Numbered from the stretch's first letter, positions 56,161 to 64,000 are shown. The stretch is DNA of 64,000 bases from JACQAP01 sp035548375 (GCA_035548375.1 DASZTG010000065.1:1-64000); one strand, 5' to 3'. Numbers and translations: made by a program. The notes: generated by a model not told the origin, from the letters alone.

Positions 56161-56207
56161 GAACGGCGGTGAAGGGTGAAGGTGTGAAGGGGTGAAGGAA
56201 TAAGGGC
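56161..56207 (-). repeat. Degenerate 8-bp tandem repeat in leader of acyl-CoA dehydrogenase gene
   Basis: On the minus strand this spacer reads as about four successive TTCACCCC-like units (TTCACCCC, TTCACACC, TTCACCC, TTCACC) a few bases before the start codon. There is no normal ribosome site. Compare the TGAATGAG array before the Bug gene in the same operon. Confidence 0.6.
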
Positions 56208-57395
56208 CTACCCCAGCTTCGTGACGCCCTTTTTTTCGAGCTCGGCGATCTCGTCGTCGCTGTAGCCGGCTTCCTTCAGCACTTCGGCGGAGTGTTCTCC
56301 CAGCCTTGGCGCAGGGCGCGGCGTGCCGGTTGGCGATTCCGACCAGCTCGTCGGCGTGCGCATGGAGCGCAGCCTGCCTTCGCTCGGATGGTCTTCAATG
56401 TAGAAAAAGCCGCTCTCGTTGAGATGGCGGTCGCGCACCGTATCCTCGATGGAATTCATCGGTGCGACCGGGATGTCGGCAGCTTCGAGCAGGGCGATCC
56501 AGTGCGCGCTGGGCTCGGTGCGGAACAGTCGCCCCAGGAAATCGTAGATGTGGTGCACGTTCGCCGCGCGGCTGCCCTGCGTGGCGAAGCGCGGATCTTG
56601 CATCAATTCCGGCCTGCCTATCCTGTCGAGGAAGACTTTCCATTGCTTGTCGTTGTAGACGAGCACGCAGATGTAGCCGTCCGCCGTCTGGTAGGGGCGT
56701 CGTGCCAGCAGGCGCTGATAGCCTGCGTCGCCGTGTGGCGGCTCCCAGGTGAAGCCCGCAAGATGGTCGCCGAGCACGAAATGCGAAATCGCCTCGAGCA
56801 TCGGCACCTCGATGGATTGTCCGCGTCCGCTGCGCTCGCGCTCAAATAGCGCCGCGGTCACGGTGTACACGGCATGCAGGCCTGTGACCCGATCCGCGAA
56901 ATTCACCGGCGCGTAGTTGGGCGGCGCCCCGGTTTTCGCCGCCAGCCATCCCATGCCCGCGCCGCCCTGGATGAGGTCGTCGTAGGCGGCTTTCGCCGCG
57001 TACGGGCCGTTCTGCGAATAGCCGTATGCGCCGACGTAGAGCAAACGCGGATTGATGCGGCTGACGTCTTCCCAGGACAAGCCCAGCCTGGCCATTGCCT
57101 GCGGGCGCACGTTGTAGATCAGCACGTCCGCGCCGGCGACGAGGCGTTGCATCGCTTCCAGGCCTTCGGGCTTTTTCAGGTCGAGCACGATGCCGCGCTT
57201 GCCGCGATTCAGGCCCAGGTACATGTAGCCCATGCCCGGATGCTTCATCGGGCCGGGATGGCGCATGTTGTCGCCGTCGTGGGTTTCGATCTTGACGACG
57301 TCGGCGCCGAGTTCGGCGAGGATCTGGGTCGCGAACGGACCCATGACGACGGTGGTGAGGTCGAGGACCTTCACCCCATGAAGCGGACCAGGCAT
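56208..57395 (-). CDS. CaiB/BaiF-family CoA transferase
   Basis: A 395-aa family III CoA transferase. The N-terminus has the KVLDLTTVVMGPFATQILAELGADVVKIE motif. NRGKRGIVLDLKKPEG and LIYNVRPQAM follow, and the expected catalytic Asp is Asp139 or Asp140 in AAYDDLIQGG. These enzymes move CoA between an acyl-CoA and a free acid without a ping-pong phosphate step. It lies between the Bug gene and the acyl-CoA dehydrogenase, suggesting activation of an imported carboxylic acid followed by oxidation. Substrates are not predictable. Confidence 0.92.
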   Translation of the reverse strand: MPGPLHGVKVLDLTTVVMGPFATQILAELGADVVKIETHDGDNMRHPGPMKHPGMGYMYLGLNRGKRGIVLDLKKPEGLEAMQRLVAGADVLIYNVRPQAMARLGLSWEDVSRINPRLLYVGAYGYSQNGPYAAKAAYDDLIQGGAGMGWLAAKTGAPPNYAPVNFADRVTGLHAVYTVTAALFERERSGRGQSIEVPMLEAISHFVLGDHLAGFTWEPPHGDAGYQRLLARRPYQTADGYICVLVYNDKQWKVFLDRIGRPELMQDPRFATQGSRAANVHHIYDFLGRLFRTEPSAHWIALLEAADIPVAPMNSIEDTVRDRHLNESGFFYIEDHPSEGRLRSMRTPTSWSESPTGTPRPAPRLGEHSAEVLKEAGYSDDEIAELEKKGVTKLG

Positions 57396-57434
57396 GTCGT
57401 TTCGCTGTTCGGTTGGGCGGCTATTCGGGTTGGA

Positions 57435-58394
57435 CTACTCGGGTTGTATCCTGGCGGCGCGGATGAGTTTACCCCACGTGTCCAGTTGCGCTTGCACGTA
57501 GGCCGCGAACGGCGCGGCCGGCATCGGCTCGACGTCATAGCCGATCGCGGCCATCTTCTCGCGAACTTCGGCGCGGCCCAGGGCGGCGAGCGTTTCGCGT
57601 TCCAGCCTTGCGACGATGGCCGGCGGCGTGCCCGCGGGCACGAACAGGCCGTTCCACGACGTCATGTCAAAGCCTTTCAGCGTGTCGCCCAGCGGCGGGA
57701 CGTCCGGCAGCAGCGACGAGCGCTTCGCCGTGGTGACCCCCAGCACCTTGAGCTTGCCGGAGCGCACGTAGGGCATCGCGGTGGCGAAGTCCGCGACCAT
57801 GAGCTGCAACCGGCCGGCGACGAGGTCGAGCATGGCTTGCGGGCTGGCCTTGTAGGCCACGCCGACCATGTCGGTATGCGCCATGGCGTTGATGGTTTCC
57901 GCGCCGACCAGCGAAGCCGTGCTCGCGGTGGCATAGGAGAGCGTGCCTGGATTGGCCAGGGCATAGGCGATGAATTCCCTGGTGTTCGCGGCGGGCACGC
58001 CGGGATGCACCACCAGCATGAAGTTGATGAAACCCACGCGCGCGACCGGAATGAAATCCTTGATCGGATCGTACGGCAGCGACTTGTAGAGATGCGGATT
58101 GGCGCTGTGCGAGGAGTTGGTCGCCATGAACAGCGTGTAGCCGTCCGCGGGACTGGCCTTCACGTTCATCGCGGCGATCTGGCCGTTGGCCCCGGCGCGG
58201 TTGTCGACGTACACGTTTTGCCCCAGGCGCTCCGACAGGGCCTGCGCGAGGATGCGTCCTGCCGAATCCGTCGCGCTGCCGGCAGCGAACGGAACCACGA
58301 GGCGAACCGGCTTGGAGGGATAGGTATCGGCGGCGAACAGCGAAGCGGACGACAGCGCGAGGGCAAGCAGCAGTGACGAGAGAAGGCGGATCAT
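57435..58394 (-). CDS. Bug-family (tripartite tricarboxylate transporter) solute-binding protein
   Basis: A 319-aa exported binding protein with a signal peptide ending near SLFAA (about residue 22). Bug-family motifs: YPSKPVRLVVPFAAGSATDSAGRILAQAL at the N-terminus, VDNRAGANGQIAA, PLGDTLKGFDMTSWNGLFVPAGTPPAI and the ending YVQAQLDTWGKLIRAA. Members bind carboxylates and related solutes. No TctA/TctB membrane genes are here, which is normal for orphan Bug genes in Burkholderiales. ATG 58394 has no good ribosome site; an 8-bp tandem repeat occupies the leader. Confidence 0.92.
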   Translation of the reverse strand: MIRLLSSLLLALALSSASLFAADTYPSKPVRLVVPFAAGSATDSAGRILAQALSERLGQNVYVDNRAGANGQIAAMNVKASPADGYTLFMATNSSHSANPHLYKSLPYDPIKDFIPVARVGFINFMLVVHPGVPAANTREFIAYALANPGTLSYATASTASLVGAETINAMAHTDMVGVAYKASPQAMLDLVAGRLQLMVADFATAMPYVRSGKLKVLGVTTAKRSSLLPDVPPLGDTLKGFDMTSWNGLFVPAGTPPAIVARLERETLAALGRAEVREKMAAIGYDVEPMPAAPFAAYVQAQLDTWGKLIRAARIQPE

Positions 58395-58400
58395 TGCAGG

Positions 58401-58439
58401 TGAATGAGTGAATGAGTGAATGAGTGAATGAGTGAATGA
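58401..58439 (-). repeat. 8-bp tandem repeat in the Bug gene leader
   Basis: Nearly five exact copies of TGAATGAG (58401-58439), starting seven bases upstream of the minus-strand ATG at 58394. On the transcribed strand the unit reads CTCATTCA. Confidence 0.9.
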
Positions 58440-58465
58440 TGGGGCGTGGGTTTGCGCGCGAAACG

Positions 58466-59464
58466 CTAGACGTCTTCCCAGCGGTTGCTCTTCTCCGAGC
58501 GGAACAGGGCGTCGATGACGCGCATGCCATCGACCGCGCTGTCGACGCCGTAGGGCAGGTCGATTTCGCCGCGAACGGCGCGCGAGAACGCATCGCCTTG
58601 CAGCAGGAATTGGTCGCTCTCCGACAACGTTTCGGTGCGCACGCCGGCGCCGGCCAGCGACGAGCCGTCATCGATGTAGACGAGCGTTTTCCCGCCTTGC
58701 ACGGGGTTGACCGGGATCTGGATCTCGATGCGTCCCTTGGTGCCGCAAAGATGCACGCGTTGGTAGGGCGCGAGTTGCGTCGACACCGAGAAATCCAGGT
58801 GGCGGCCCGCGCCGAAATCCACCAGCGCGCTGGTCAGGCGGTCGGTGCGAAACTGCGGATCGCGATCGAACAATGCGATGCCGCGCCGCGGCTCGGCTTC
58901 GAAAAAGAACCGGCCCGCGGTAATCGGGTAGCAGCCGATGTCGTAGAGCGCGCCGCCGCCGATGTCGGCCTGGTTGCGAATGTTCGCCGCGTCGGTGTTG
59001 GAATACGCGAACAGGAATTGCACGAGCCGAAGGCTGCCGATGTCGCCGTTCCTGACCATGTCGCGTGCGCGCAGCCATTGCGGGTGGAAGCGCACCATGA
59101 AGGCTTCCATGATCAGGACGCTTTTCGCCGCCGCTTGCAGTCGCCTTGCCTCGTCGGCATTCAGCGCGATCGGCTTTTCGCAGAGCACGTGCTTTCCCGC
59201 CGCGGCTGCTTGCAAGGTCAGCGGTACATGCAGATGATTCGGGAGCGGGTTGTAGATCGCCTCGATTTCCGGATCGGCAAGCAACTCCGCATACGAGCCG
59301 TAGGCCCTGGGAATGCCAAGCTCGGCGGCGGCCTTTTGCGCGCTCGCAAGGTTGCGCGAAGCGATGGCGCGGATTTCGCAAAATCCGCTTTTGAGCATGC
59401 CGGGCAGGACGCGTTGCAGGCCGATTTTCGCGGTGCTCAGCACGCCCCAGGCGACTTTCTTCAA
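58466..59464 (-). CDS. Gfo/Idh/MocA-family oxidoreductase
   Basis: A 332-aa NAD(P)-dependent dehydrogenase. The N-terminal Rossmann domain is KKVAWGVLSTAKIGLQRVLPGM, with AIASRNLASAQKAA and LPNHLHVPLTLQAAAAGKHVLCEKPIALNADEA; the Lys of CEKP is the usual catalytic residue. The C-terminal alpha/beta domain includes GGGALYDIGCYPI. The start is TTG 59464, strongly supported by AGGAGG upstream with normal spacing. First gene of the minus-strand catabolic unit. Sugars, inositols or related polyols are typical substrates. Confidence 0.9.
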   Translation of the reverse strand: MKKVAWGVLSTAKIGLQRVLPGMLKSGFCEIRAIASRNLASAQKAAAELGIPRAYGSYAELLADPEIEAIYNPLPNHLHVPLTLQAAAAGKHVLCEKPIALNADEARRLQAAAKSVLIMEAFMVRFHPQWLRARDMVRNGDIGSLRLVQFLFAYSNTDAANIRNQADIGGGALYDIGCYPITAGRFFFEAEPRRGIALFDRDPQFRTDRLTSALVDFGAGRHLDFSVSTQLAPYQRVHLCGTKGRIEIQIPVNPVQGGKTLVYIDDGSSLAGAGVRTETLSESDQFLLQGDAFSRAVRGEIDLPYGVDSAVDGMRVIDALFRSEKSNRWEDV

Positions 59465-59568
59465 GTTTTCCTCCTTTTTGCCGGAGTTTACCCCACCGTC
59501 TCCACCGTCCAGCCGGGTACAGTTCTGCTATCGTCCGGTAAACGCAGTCGTCACAGGGAGAACGTCAA

Positions 59569-60363
59569 ATGCAGCAACTCATCAATCCGGCCAGAGAACG
59601 CCTGGAAAAAGGGGAAGTCGCCATCGGCATGGGCGTGCGCGGGGTGCGGGGCGTGGAAATCGCCCGCCTGATGAAGTCGGCCGGCTTCGACTGGCTGTTC
59701 ATAGACCTGGAGCATGGGTCGACTTCCGTCGAGACCGCTTACCAGATTTCCGTGGCCGCGCTGGACGCTGGCATTGCGCCCTTCGTGCGCGTGCCGGCGG
59801 GGGAACTGGCACTGGCCGCGCGCTGCCTCGACGGTGGCGCGCTCGGTGTTGTCATCCCGCACGTCGATACGGCCGAGCAGGCGCGCGCGATGGCGGATGC
59901 ATTTCGTTTTCCGCCGACCGGGCACCGGTCCATCGGCGGCGCGTATCCGCATTTCAGCTTCGCTTCCCGGCCGGTCGGCGAAGTGGTCGCCGGCCTCGAC
60001 CAGGCGACCATGGTCGTGGCGATGATCGAAACCCCGCTGGCGGTAGAAAATGCCGCCAGGATTGCGGCAGTGCCCGGCCTGGATGCATTGCTGGTCGGCA
60101 CCAACGACCTGGCGCTGGAAATGGGCATCCCCGGCCAGCTCGATCACGCGCGGCTGCAGGCGGCGCTGTCGACGGTGCTGGCCGCCTGCGAGGAGCATGG
60201 CAAGATCCCCGCGCTGGGCGGCATCTACGGCAAGGAACTCATCACGCGCTATCTCGGCATGGGCTTTCGCATGATGCTCGCCGGTAACGACATCAGCTTG
60301 CTGCATAGCGCCGCGGAAGCGCAGGCGAAATTCGTCCGCGGACTGGGAGCCGCCGGCCGGTGA
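59569..60363 (+). CDS. HpcH/HpaI-family aldolase/citrate lyase-fold protein
   Basis: A 264-aa class II (metal-dependent) aldolase of the 2-keto-3-deoxy-L-rhamnonate / 4-hydroxy-2-oxoheptanedioate type. FDWLFIDLEHGS holds the general His-region, GGALGVVIPHVDTAEQA the phosphate/carboxylate loop, and MIETPLAV plus GTNDLALEMG the metal-binding Glu and Asp. It is divergent from the Gfo/Idh gene and overlaps the MlaE-like gene downstream by four bases (GTGA), although no functional link to lipid transport is obvious. GGGAG supports ATG 59569. Confidence 0.9.
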   Translation: MQQLINPARERLEKGEVAIGMGVRGVRGVEIARLMKSAGFDWLFIDLEHGSTSVETAYQISVAALDAGIAPFVRVPAGELALAARCLDGGALGVVIPHVDTAEQARAMADAFRFPPTGHRSIGGAYPHFSFASRPVGEVVAGLDQATMVVAMIETPLAVENAARIAAVPGLDALLVGTNDLALEMGIPGQLDHARLQAALSTVLAACEEHGKIPALGGIYGKELITRYLGMGFRMMLAGNDISLLHSAAEAQAKFVRGLGAAGR

Positions 60364-61160
60364 ACGCGCTAGCCGCCTGGCTGACCCTGCGCGGACAGGG
60401 CTTTTCGGACCGGCTCATCGCCTGGGGCCGGGTGTTTCGCTTTGCCTCCGACGCCTTCATCGGCATGCTCTCGCCCTCGACCTACAACAAGGCAACGCGG
60501 CAGGTCGTGCAGAAGCAGATCTATTTCACGGCCTGGGAGATCCTGCCCGGATTCGGGGTGTTCTGCGCGCTGTTCAGCCTGCTCATCATCGAGATCACGG
60601 GCGCCACCGCGCGGCGCTACGGGCTCTACGAATACGCGCTCGAGCTGATCGTGCGCATCCTCATCCTGGAAATCCTGCCGCTGATGACGGCACTCTTCGT
60701 GGCGCTGCGCACCGGGGCGGCGATCAACACCGAAGTGGCGCTGATGAACATCCAGAACGAACTCGACGCGTTGCGGCGCATCGGCATCGATCCGATGCGC
60801 CTGGAACTGCTGCCGCGCGTGGTCGGCGGCACGATCTCGGTGCTGGCGCTCACCGCGGTCAACGTGGTCGTGGCGCTGTGGCTCACCTACCTGATGCTCA
60901 TCGAATTCCATCCGTGGACGCTCACCGATGGCGACTACACGCGCATGATCGGCAAGGTGCTCGACCTGCCGGCCCTGCTCGTGCTCTGGGGCAAGACGTT
61001 CGCGTTCGGCTTCGCGGTGACGGTCATTCCGATCTCGGAAGGCCTGAACACGCCGCGCAAGCTGTTCCATGCGCCCATCGCGGTGCTGCGCGGCATGGTG
61101 CGCCTGTTCTTTTCGCTGATGGTGATCGAGGCCGTCTCGCTCGCCATCGTCTACGTGTGA
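60360..61160 (+). CDS. MlaE-family lipid-transport permease
   Basis: A 266-aa inner-membrane protein of the MlaE/YrbE permease family with about five hydrophobic segments. Conserved features: VFCALFSLLIIEITGATARRYG, LPLMTALFVALRTGAAINTEVALM and NELDALRRIGIDPMRLELLPRVVGG, the family's NE(I/L)DALR-x-(M/I)GIDP cytoplasmic loop. The start is GTG 60360, coupled to the aldolase stop. In Mla systems MlaE pairs with the ATPase MlaF and the MCE protein MlaD; here the next gene is a degenerate MlaF-like protein. Confidence 0.88.
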   Translation: MNALAAWLTLRGQGFSDRLIAWGRVFRFASDAFIGMLSPSTYNKATRQVVQKQIYFTAWEILPGFGVFCALFSLLIIEITGATARRYGLYEYALELIVRILILEILPLMTALFVALRTGAAINTEVALMNIQNELDALRRIGIDPMRLELLPRVVGGTISVLALTAVNVVVALWLTYLMLIEFHPWTLTDGDYTRMIGKVLDLPALLVLWGKTFAFGFAVTVIPISEGLNTPRKLFHAPIAVLRGMVRLFFSLMVIEAVSLAIVYV

Positions 61161-61164
61161 TCCG

Positions 61165-61662
61165 ATGGGCGGCGCGAGCGATCGCACGGCGGCCGCAGCG
61201 GGCGCGGCGAAAAAGCGGGTGACCCTGGTCGCCAATGATGCCGAGCGCCGCCGGCTCATCGACGAGCATCCGCATGCGATCCTGGTATCCGACACGCTGC
61301 CTCTGCGCGCCAACCTTTCGGTGATGGAGAACATCACCGTGGTGCTGCAGTTTCGCACCAACACCTACATCGGCGAAGCCAACGATACGGCCTGGAAGCT
61401 GCTCGACAAGGCGGGCCACGCCGGCTGCGCAGACAAGCGCGATCCTGACCTGACCTACGAGGAGCGTTTCGTCGCCAAGCTGCTGAGGGCGATCGTGCTA
61501 AGGCCGCCCGTCATCCTCATCGATCGTCCGGCACAGCTGCTGCCGGACACGAACTACCCTTTCTTCCTGAACAACCTGCTGCTGACGCTGGATGGAAGCT
61601 TCGAGCAGTGCTGGATCCTGGACTACGCATGGAACGCCCCGCTCTACAGCAGCCGCGCCTGA
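61165..61662 (+). CDS. Degenerate ABC ATPase-like protein (MlaF position) lacking catalytic motifs
   Basis: A 165-aa protein at the place of the ATPase in the operon. It resembles the back part of an ABC nucleotide-binding domain. PLRANLSVMENITVVLQF (~46-63) matches the region after the Q-loop (TVxENV). DLTYEERFVAKLLRAI (~95-110) matches signature plus helix, and PPVILIDRP (114-122) matches Walker B. But no Walker A exists, LSGG(E) is LTYE(E), the catalytic Glu after Walker B Asp120 is Arg121, and the H-loop His is missing (WILDYAW). It cannot hydrolyse ATP in the usual way. It starts four bases after the mlaE-like stop and overlaps the MCE gene. Confidence 0.75.
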   Translation: MGGASDRTAAAAGAAKKRVTLVANDAERRRLIDEHPHAILVSDTLPLRANLSVMENITVVLQFRTNTYIGEANDTAWKLLDKAGHAGCADKRDPDLTYEERFVAKLLRAIVLRPPVILIDRPAQLLPDTNYPFFLNNLLLTLDGSFEQCWILDYAWNAPLYSSRA

Positions 61663-62627
61663 GGCACCTCGGGCTCAAGGTCGGCGTCGTGCTGACGCTG
61701 ATTCCGCTCGTCGCGATCGGCCTGCTGCTGTATTCGCTGCATGCGCGCGGCGTGTTCGATCGCACGCAGGCGCTGACCCTGATCGCGGCCGATGCCGACG
61801 GCGTGGTCGTCGGCATGCCCATCATGTTCTCCGGCTTCCCGATCGGCCAGGTATCGGGCATGGCGCTGGACGAGCAGGGGCGCGTGCGCATCGACGCCAG
61901 GATCCGCGAAAAGGACGCGCGCTGGCTGCGGATCAGCACGGTGTTCTCCCTGGAGAAGCAGATCCTCGGCGGCGCCAAGATCCGCGCGATCACCTCGAAG
62001 ATGCAGGACGAGCCGCTGCCCGCCGGATCGGAGCGCCCGCTCGTGAGCAAGGACGCCGCGCAGGACCTTCCGCAGGTCATTGCACGCGCGAACGCCATCC
62101 TGCAGAACATCGACGAGATCGTGCGCCCGGACTCGAGCTTCAACCAGACGCTTGCCAACATGAAATCGGTGACGGCGCGCATGACCGGCGAATACGGCGT
62201 GCTGGGCGGCGTGACCGGCAGCCCGGAGCAGGCTAAGAAAGTGCTCGACACCGTCGACGTCGTGAATGCGCTGCTGACCTCGCTCAAGGGCGTGACCGCC
62301 CGCGCGGACGGCGTGCTGGCGAAGACCGATGAAAGCATGTTCAGCCGCGGCGGCGTCATGGACGAAGCCAGGCGGTCCATCGGCCAGCTCAACGCCGTGC
62401 TGGCCGACGCCAGGGAAAGCCTGAAGAAGGCCGACGAGCTGCTCGCCACCGCGCAGGCAGGCACGGCGGACATGAAGCAGGCGGCTTCCAACGTGAAGGA
62501 CGCGACCACCGATCTCGGCGCGCTGCGTTCGGAAATCAACGACAGGATCCGCAAGGTGAACGACCTCATCGACGAGATCAATCGCAAGTGGCCGTTCGCG
62601 CGCAAGACGGAGATCAAGCTCCCGTGA
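61629..62627 (+). CDS. MCE (MlaD-like) domain protein
   Basis: A 332-aa inner-membrane-anchored periplasmic protein. A basic N-terminus and one membrane helix (~22-42) precede an MCE domain (~48-125: LIAADADGVVVGMPIMFSGFPIGQVSGM and FSLEKQILGGAKIRA). A long Ala/Lys-rich coiled-coil tail (~145-325) could extend across the periplasm, as in PqiB/LetB- or Mce-type proteins. ATG 61629 lies inside the preceding gene (34-base overlap). MCE rings shuttle lipids between membranes. Confidence 0.88.
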   Translation: MERPALQQPRLRHLGLKVGVVLTLIPLVAIGLLLYSLHARGVFDRTQALTLIAADADGVVVGMPIMFSGFPIGQVSGMALDEQGRVRIDARIREKDARWLRISTVFSLEKQILGGAKIRAITSKMQDEPLPAGSERPLVSKDAAQDLPQVIARANAILQNIDEIVRPDSSFNQTLANMKSVTARMTGEYGVLGGVTGSPEQAKKVLDTVDVVNALLTSLKGVTARADGVLAKTDESMFSRGGVMDEARRSIGQLNAVLADARESLKKADELLATAQAGTADMKQAASNVKDATTDLGALRSEINDRIRKVNDLIDEINRKWPFARKTEIKLP

Positions 62628-63286
62628 GGCTCGCGCCGGCATGCCTTGCGTTGCTGCTGGGCGCATGCGCGGGCGGCCCGATGCCGCCGGATTGGCAATT
62701 GCAATCCCATGGCAGCCTGGAAAAATTCAGGCAGCAGTATCTGGAGGGCGATTCGCGCGCGGCCGCGCGTTACTTCCAGGAGGCGAAAACCTCGGTGGCC
62801 GCCACCGGCAGGCCTGAGCTCGCCGCGCGCGTGGAACTGTATCGCTGCGCGCTGGGCGTGGCGGCGCTGGATGTGCAAGCCTGCATGGAGTATGAGTCGC
62901 TGCGGGCGGATGCCACGGCGGACGACCAGGCTTATGGCGATTTCCTGGCCGGCCGGCCGGGCGCTGCCGCCAGGCTGCCAGAGCAGTACCGGGATGTCGC
63001 GGCTGCTCGCGATAACACCGCGCGCGTGAAGGCGCTTGAAAGCATCGCCGATCCCGTTTCGCGCCTCGTCGCCGCGGGCGCGTTGTTCCGGGCGACACAG
63101 CTACCGCCGCAAGGCGTGGCCATCGCCGTCGACGCGGCCTCTTCGCAAGGCTACCGGAGCCCCTTGCTTGCCTTCCTCGGTGTCCAGCTAAGACAGGCCG
63201 AGGCAGCCGGCGACCGCGCCGCCATCGAAGCGATACGCAAGCGCATCGACCTTGTCTACAAATCACTGCCGGGACACGCTCCTTGA
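62624..63286 (+). CDS. Putative lipoprotein at the end of the MCE operon
   Basis: A 220-aa lipoprotein: a short signal with lipobox LLLGAC (Cys15), then an all-helical body with Ala/Arg-rich repeats and scattered Cys residues (YRCALGV, VQACMEY). The pattern hints at TPR-like helices. The start is GTG 62624, overlapping the MCE stop in GTGA. By position it could be the outer-membrane or periplasmic partner of the transporter, as lipoproteins often are in Mce/Pqi systems. No family recognised. Confidence 0.75.
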   Translation: MRLAPACLALLLGACAGGPMPPDWQLQSHGSLEKFRQQYLEGDSRAAARYFQEAKTSVAATGRPELAARVELYRCALGVAALDVQACMEYESLRADATADDQAYGDFLAGRPGAAARLPEQYRDVAAARDNTARVKALESIADPVSRLVAAGALFRATQLPPQGVAIAVDAASSQGYRSPLLAFLGVQLRQAEAAGDRAAIEAIRKRIDLVYKSLPGHAP

Positions 63287-63361
63287 GCGATTGCGTTGCT
63301 GGCGGGGCGAGGCCGGCAGTTGCATGCGCATGCGTTCCGGCGCACGCATGAACGCGTGCAA

Positions 63362-63880
63362 ATGAACCTGGCGGGCTTGTCGCTGGGCTGGGCGTTTTGC
63401 GGATATTTCGCGGTGGTGATCCTGACCGCGGCGCTGCTGCACCAGCTTCGGCACCTGCCGCGATTTTTCAGCCTGGTCTCGCTGCCGGGCACGATGGGCC
63501 ACGAGCTGCTGCACTTCCTCGTCGGCACGTTGACGCTCGCGAAGCCGGTCAAGGTTTCGTTGCTGCCGAAATTCCACCGTGACGGTTCCGCGACCCTGGG
63601 CTACGTCATGTTTTCGAACATCCGCTGGTACAACGCGCTCTGGGTCGGCTTCGCGCCTTTGCTCGCATTGCCCGCGGCATTCTGGGTGGTCTATTACCGC
63701 GCCGCGCAAATCCCGCCGGTTACCGCCGTGGAGCTGGCGTGGGCCTACCTCGCCGCCAGCCTGGCATATTCCTGCCTGCCCTCGAAGGCGGATGTCGACA
63801 TCGTCCTGTCGAAGCCGCTCGGCCTGGCGATTTATATCGGCGTCATTGCCGCGCTTGCCTGGCTCGCGTTCGCACGCTAG
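63362..63880 (+). CDS. HExxH-containing membrane protein (M50-like candidate)
   Basis: A 172-aa protein with about four hydrophobic segments. Zinc-protease-like motif His47-Glu48-x2-His51 (MGHELLH) follows the first helix, and PSKADVD (~130-136) after the third could supply the Asp ligand. This is the layout of short site-2-protease-like (M50) proteins. The frame is open further upstream, but ATG 63362 begins the first membrane helix. It lies 75 bases after the lipoprotein gene and probably in the same transcript. Protease activity is unproven. Confidence 0.65.
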   Translation: MNLAGLSLGWAFCGYFAVVILTAALLHQLRHLPRFFSLVSLPGTMGHELLHFLVGTLTLAKPVKVSLLPKFHRDGSATLGYVMFSNIRWYNALWVGFAPLLALPAAFWVVYYRAAQIPPVTAVELAWAYLAASLAYSCLPSKADVDIVLSKPLGLAIYIGVIAALAWLAFAR

Positions 63881-64000
63881 TCGCCCGAAGGCGACAGAAT
63901 CCGGGTGAACCCGTTGCCCGATCACGGGACTAATCGTTAGCCGCAAGCGCGGTCGCCCGGATGCTTTGCAGCATGGATATCGATTGCGCGATCCGGGCCT
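63881..64000. other. Right edge, no complete gene
   Basis: Nothing complete is visible. An ATG at 63961 (and 63973, same frame) opens a frame that runs off the edge, but too little is present to call a gene. Confidence 0.3.

Noticed and set aside
61165..61662. Degenerate ATPase-like gene as a pseudogene
   Set aside because: The frame is intact, coupled at both ends, and has codon use like its neighbours. Decay would be expected to bring stops or frameshifts.
63263..63946. Minus-strand frame at the right edge
   Set aside because: Shadow of the HExxH membrane protein: basic and Gln-rich with no recognisable domain.

Overview
The window is GC-rich, gene-dense bacterial chromosome with no tRNA, rRNA, CRISPR array, integrase or transposase that I can see. 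A Bug-type (TTT) solute-binding protein, a ChvE/Ggu sugar importer, a CzcCBA-type efflux locus with a CzcI-like leader gene, a kdpFABCDE locus and many LuxR/LysR-type proteins suggest a betaproteobacterium, probably Burkholderiales. This placement is an inference from gene content only.

Layout. 1-3.4 kb: the end of a PLP aminotransferase, a DUF1566 lipoprotein, then modE divergent from a di-Mop molybdate-binding protein, with a recognisable ModE operator between them. 3.4-16.2 kb: two complete heavy-metal RND efflux operons of different subtype, transcribed away from each other. The plus-strand one is preceded by a CzcI-like gene and followed by a short CDF-like cation transporter. 16.2-19.7 kb: trxC, ettA and a LuxR-type regulator. 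19.9-28.2 kb: the high-affinity K+ operon, which starts with an extra 31-aa membrane peptide, then kdpF-A-B-C-D-E, with an inverted-repeat element inserted between kdpB and kdpC. 28.3-30.8 kb: a three-gene minus-strand operon of a gingipain-like (C25/clan CD) protease, a small unknown protein and an NlpC/P60-like amidase with a peptidoglycan-binding domain.

31.1-41.8 kb: a composite sugar-import locus with a galactofuranose-type importer (ytfQ, ytfR, ytfT, yjfF) interleaved with a ChvE/GguAB importer, then galM and a LysR regulator. 41.8-50.4 kb: an ABM monooxygenase, a DMT exporter, an SDR, a lipoprotein hydrolase, a 1114-aa autotransporter with Asp runs, a VOC protein and a Tat-exported MetX-like hydrolase. 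50.7-53.2 kb: glycogen phosphorylase. 53.4-60.4 kb: a catabolic region (RraA-like protein, a membrane protein, acyl-CoA dehydrogenase, CoA transferase, Bug protein, Gfo/Idh/MocA oxidoreductase, HpcH/HpaI aldolase). 60.4-63.9 kb: an MCE/Mla-like lipid-transport operon whose ATPase-like subunit has lost every catalytic motif, ending with a lipoprotein and an HExxH membrane protein.

Points most worth a second look are the protease/amidase operon, the Mla-like operon with its pseudo-ATPase, the extra kdp leader peptide, three related intergenic inverted-repeat elements (24.0, 42.2, 53.2 kb), a 13-bp motif shared by two promoters, a likely minus-strand terminator with no gene to serve, and 8-bp tandem repeats in two successive leaders of the catabolic operon.
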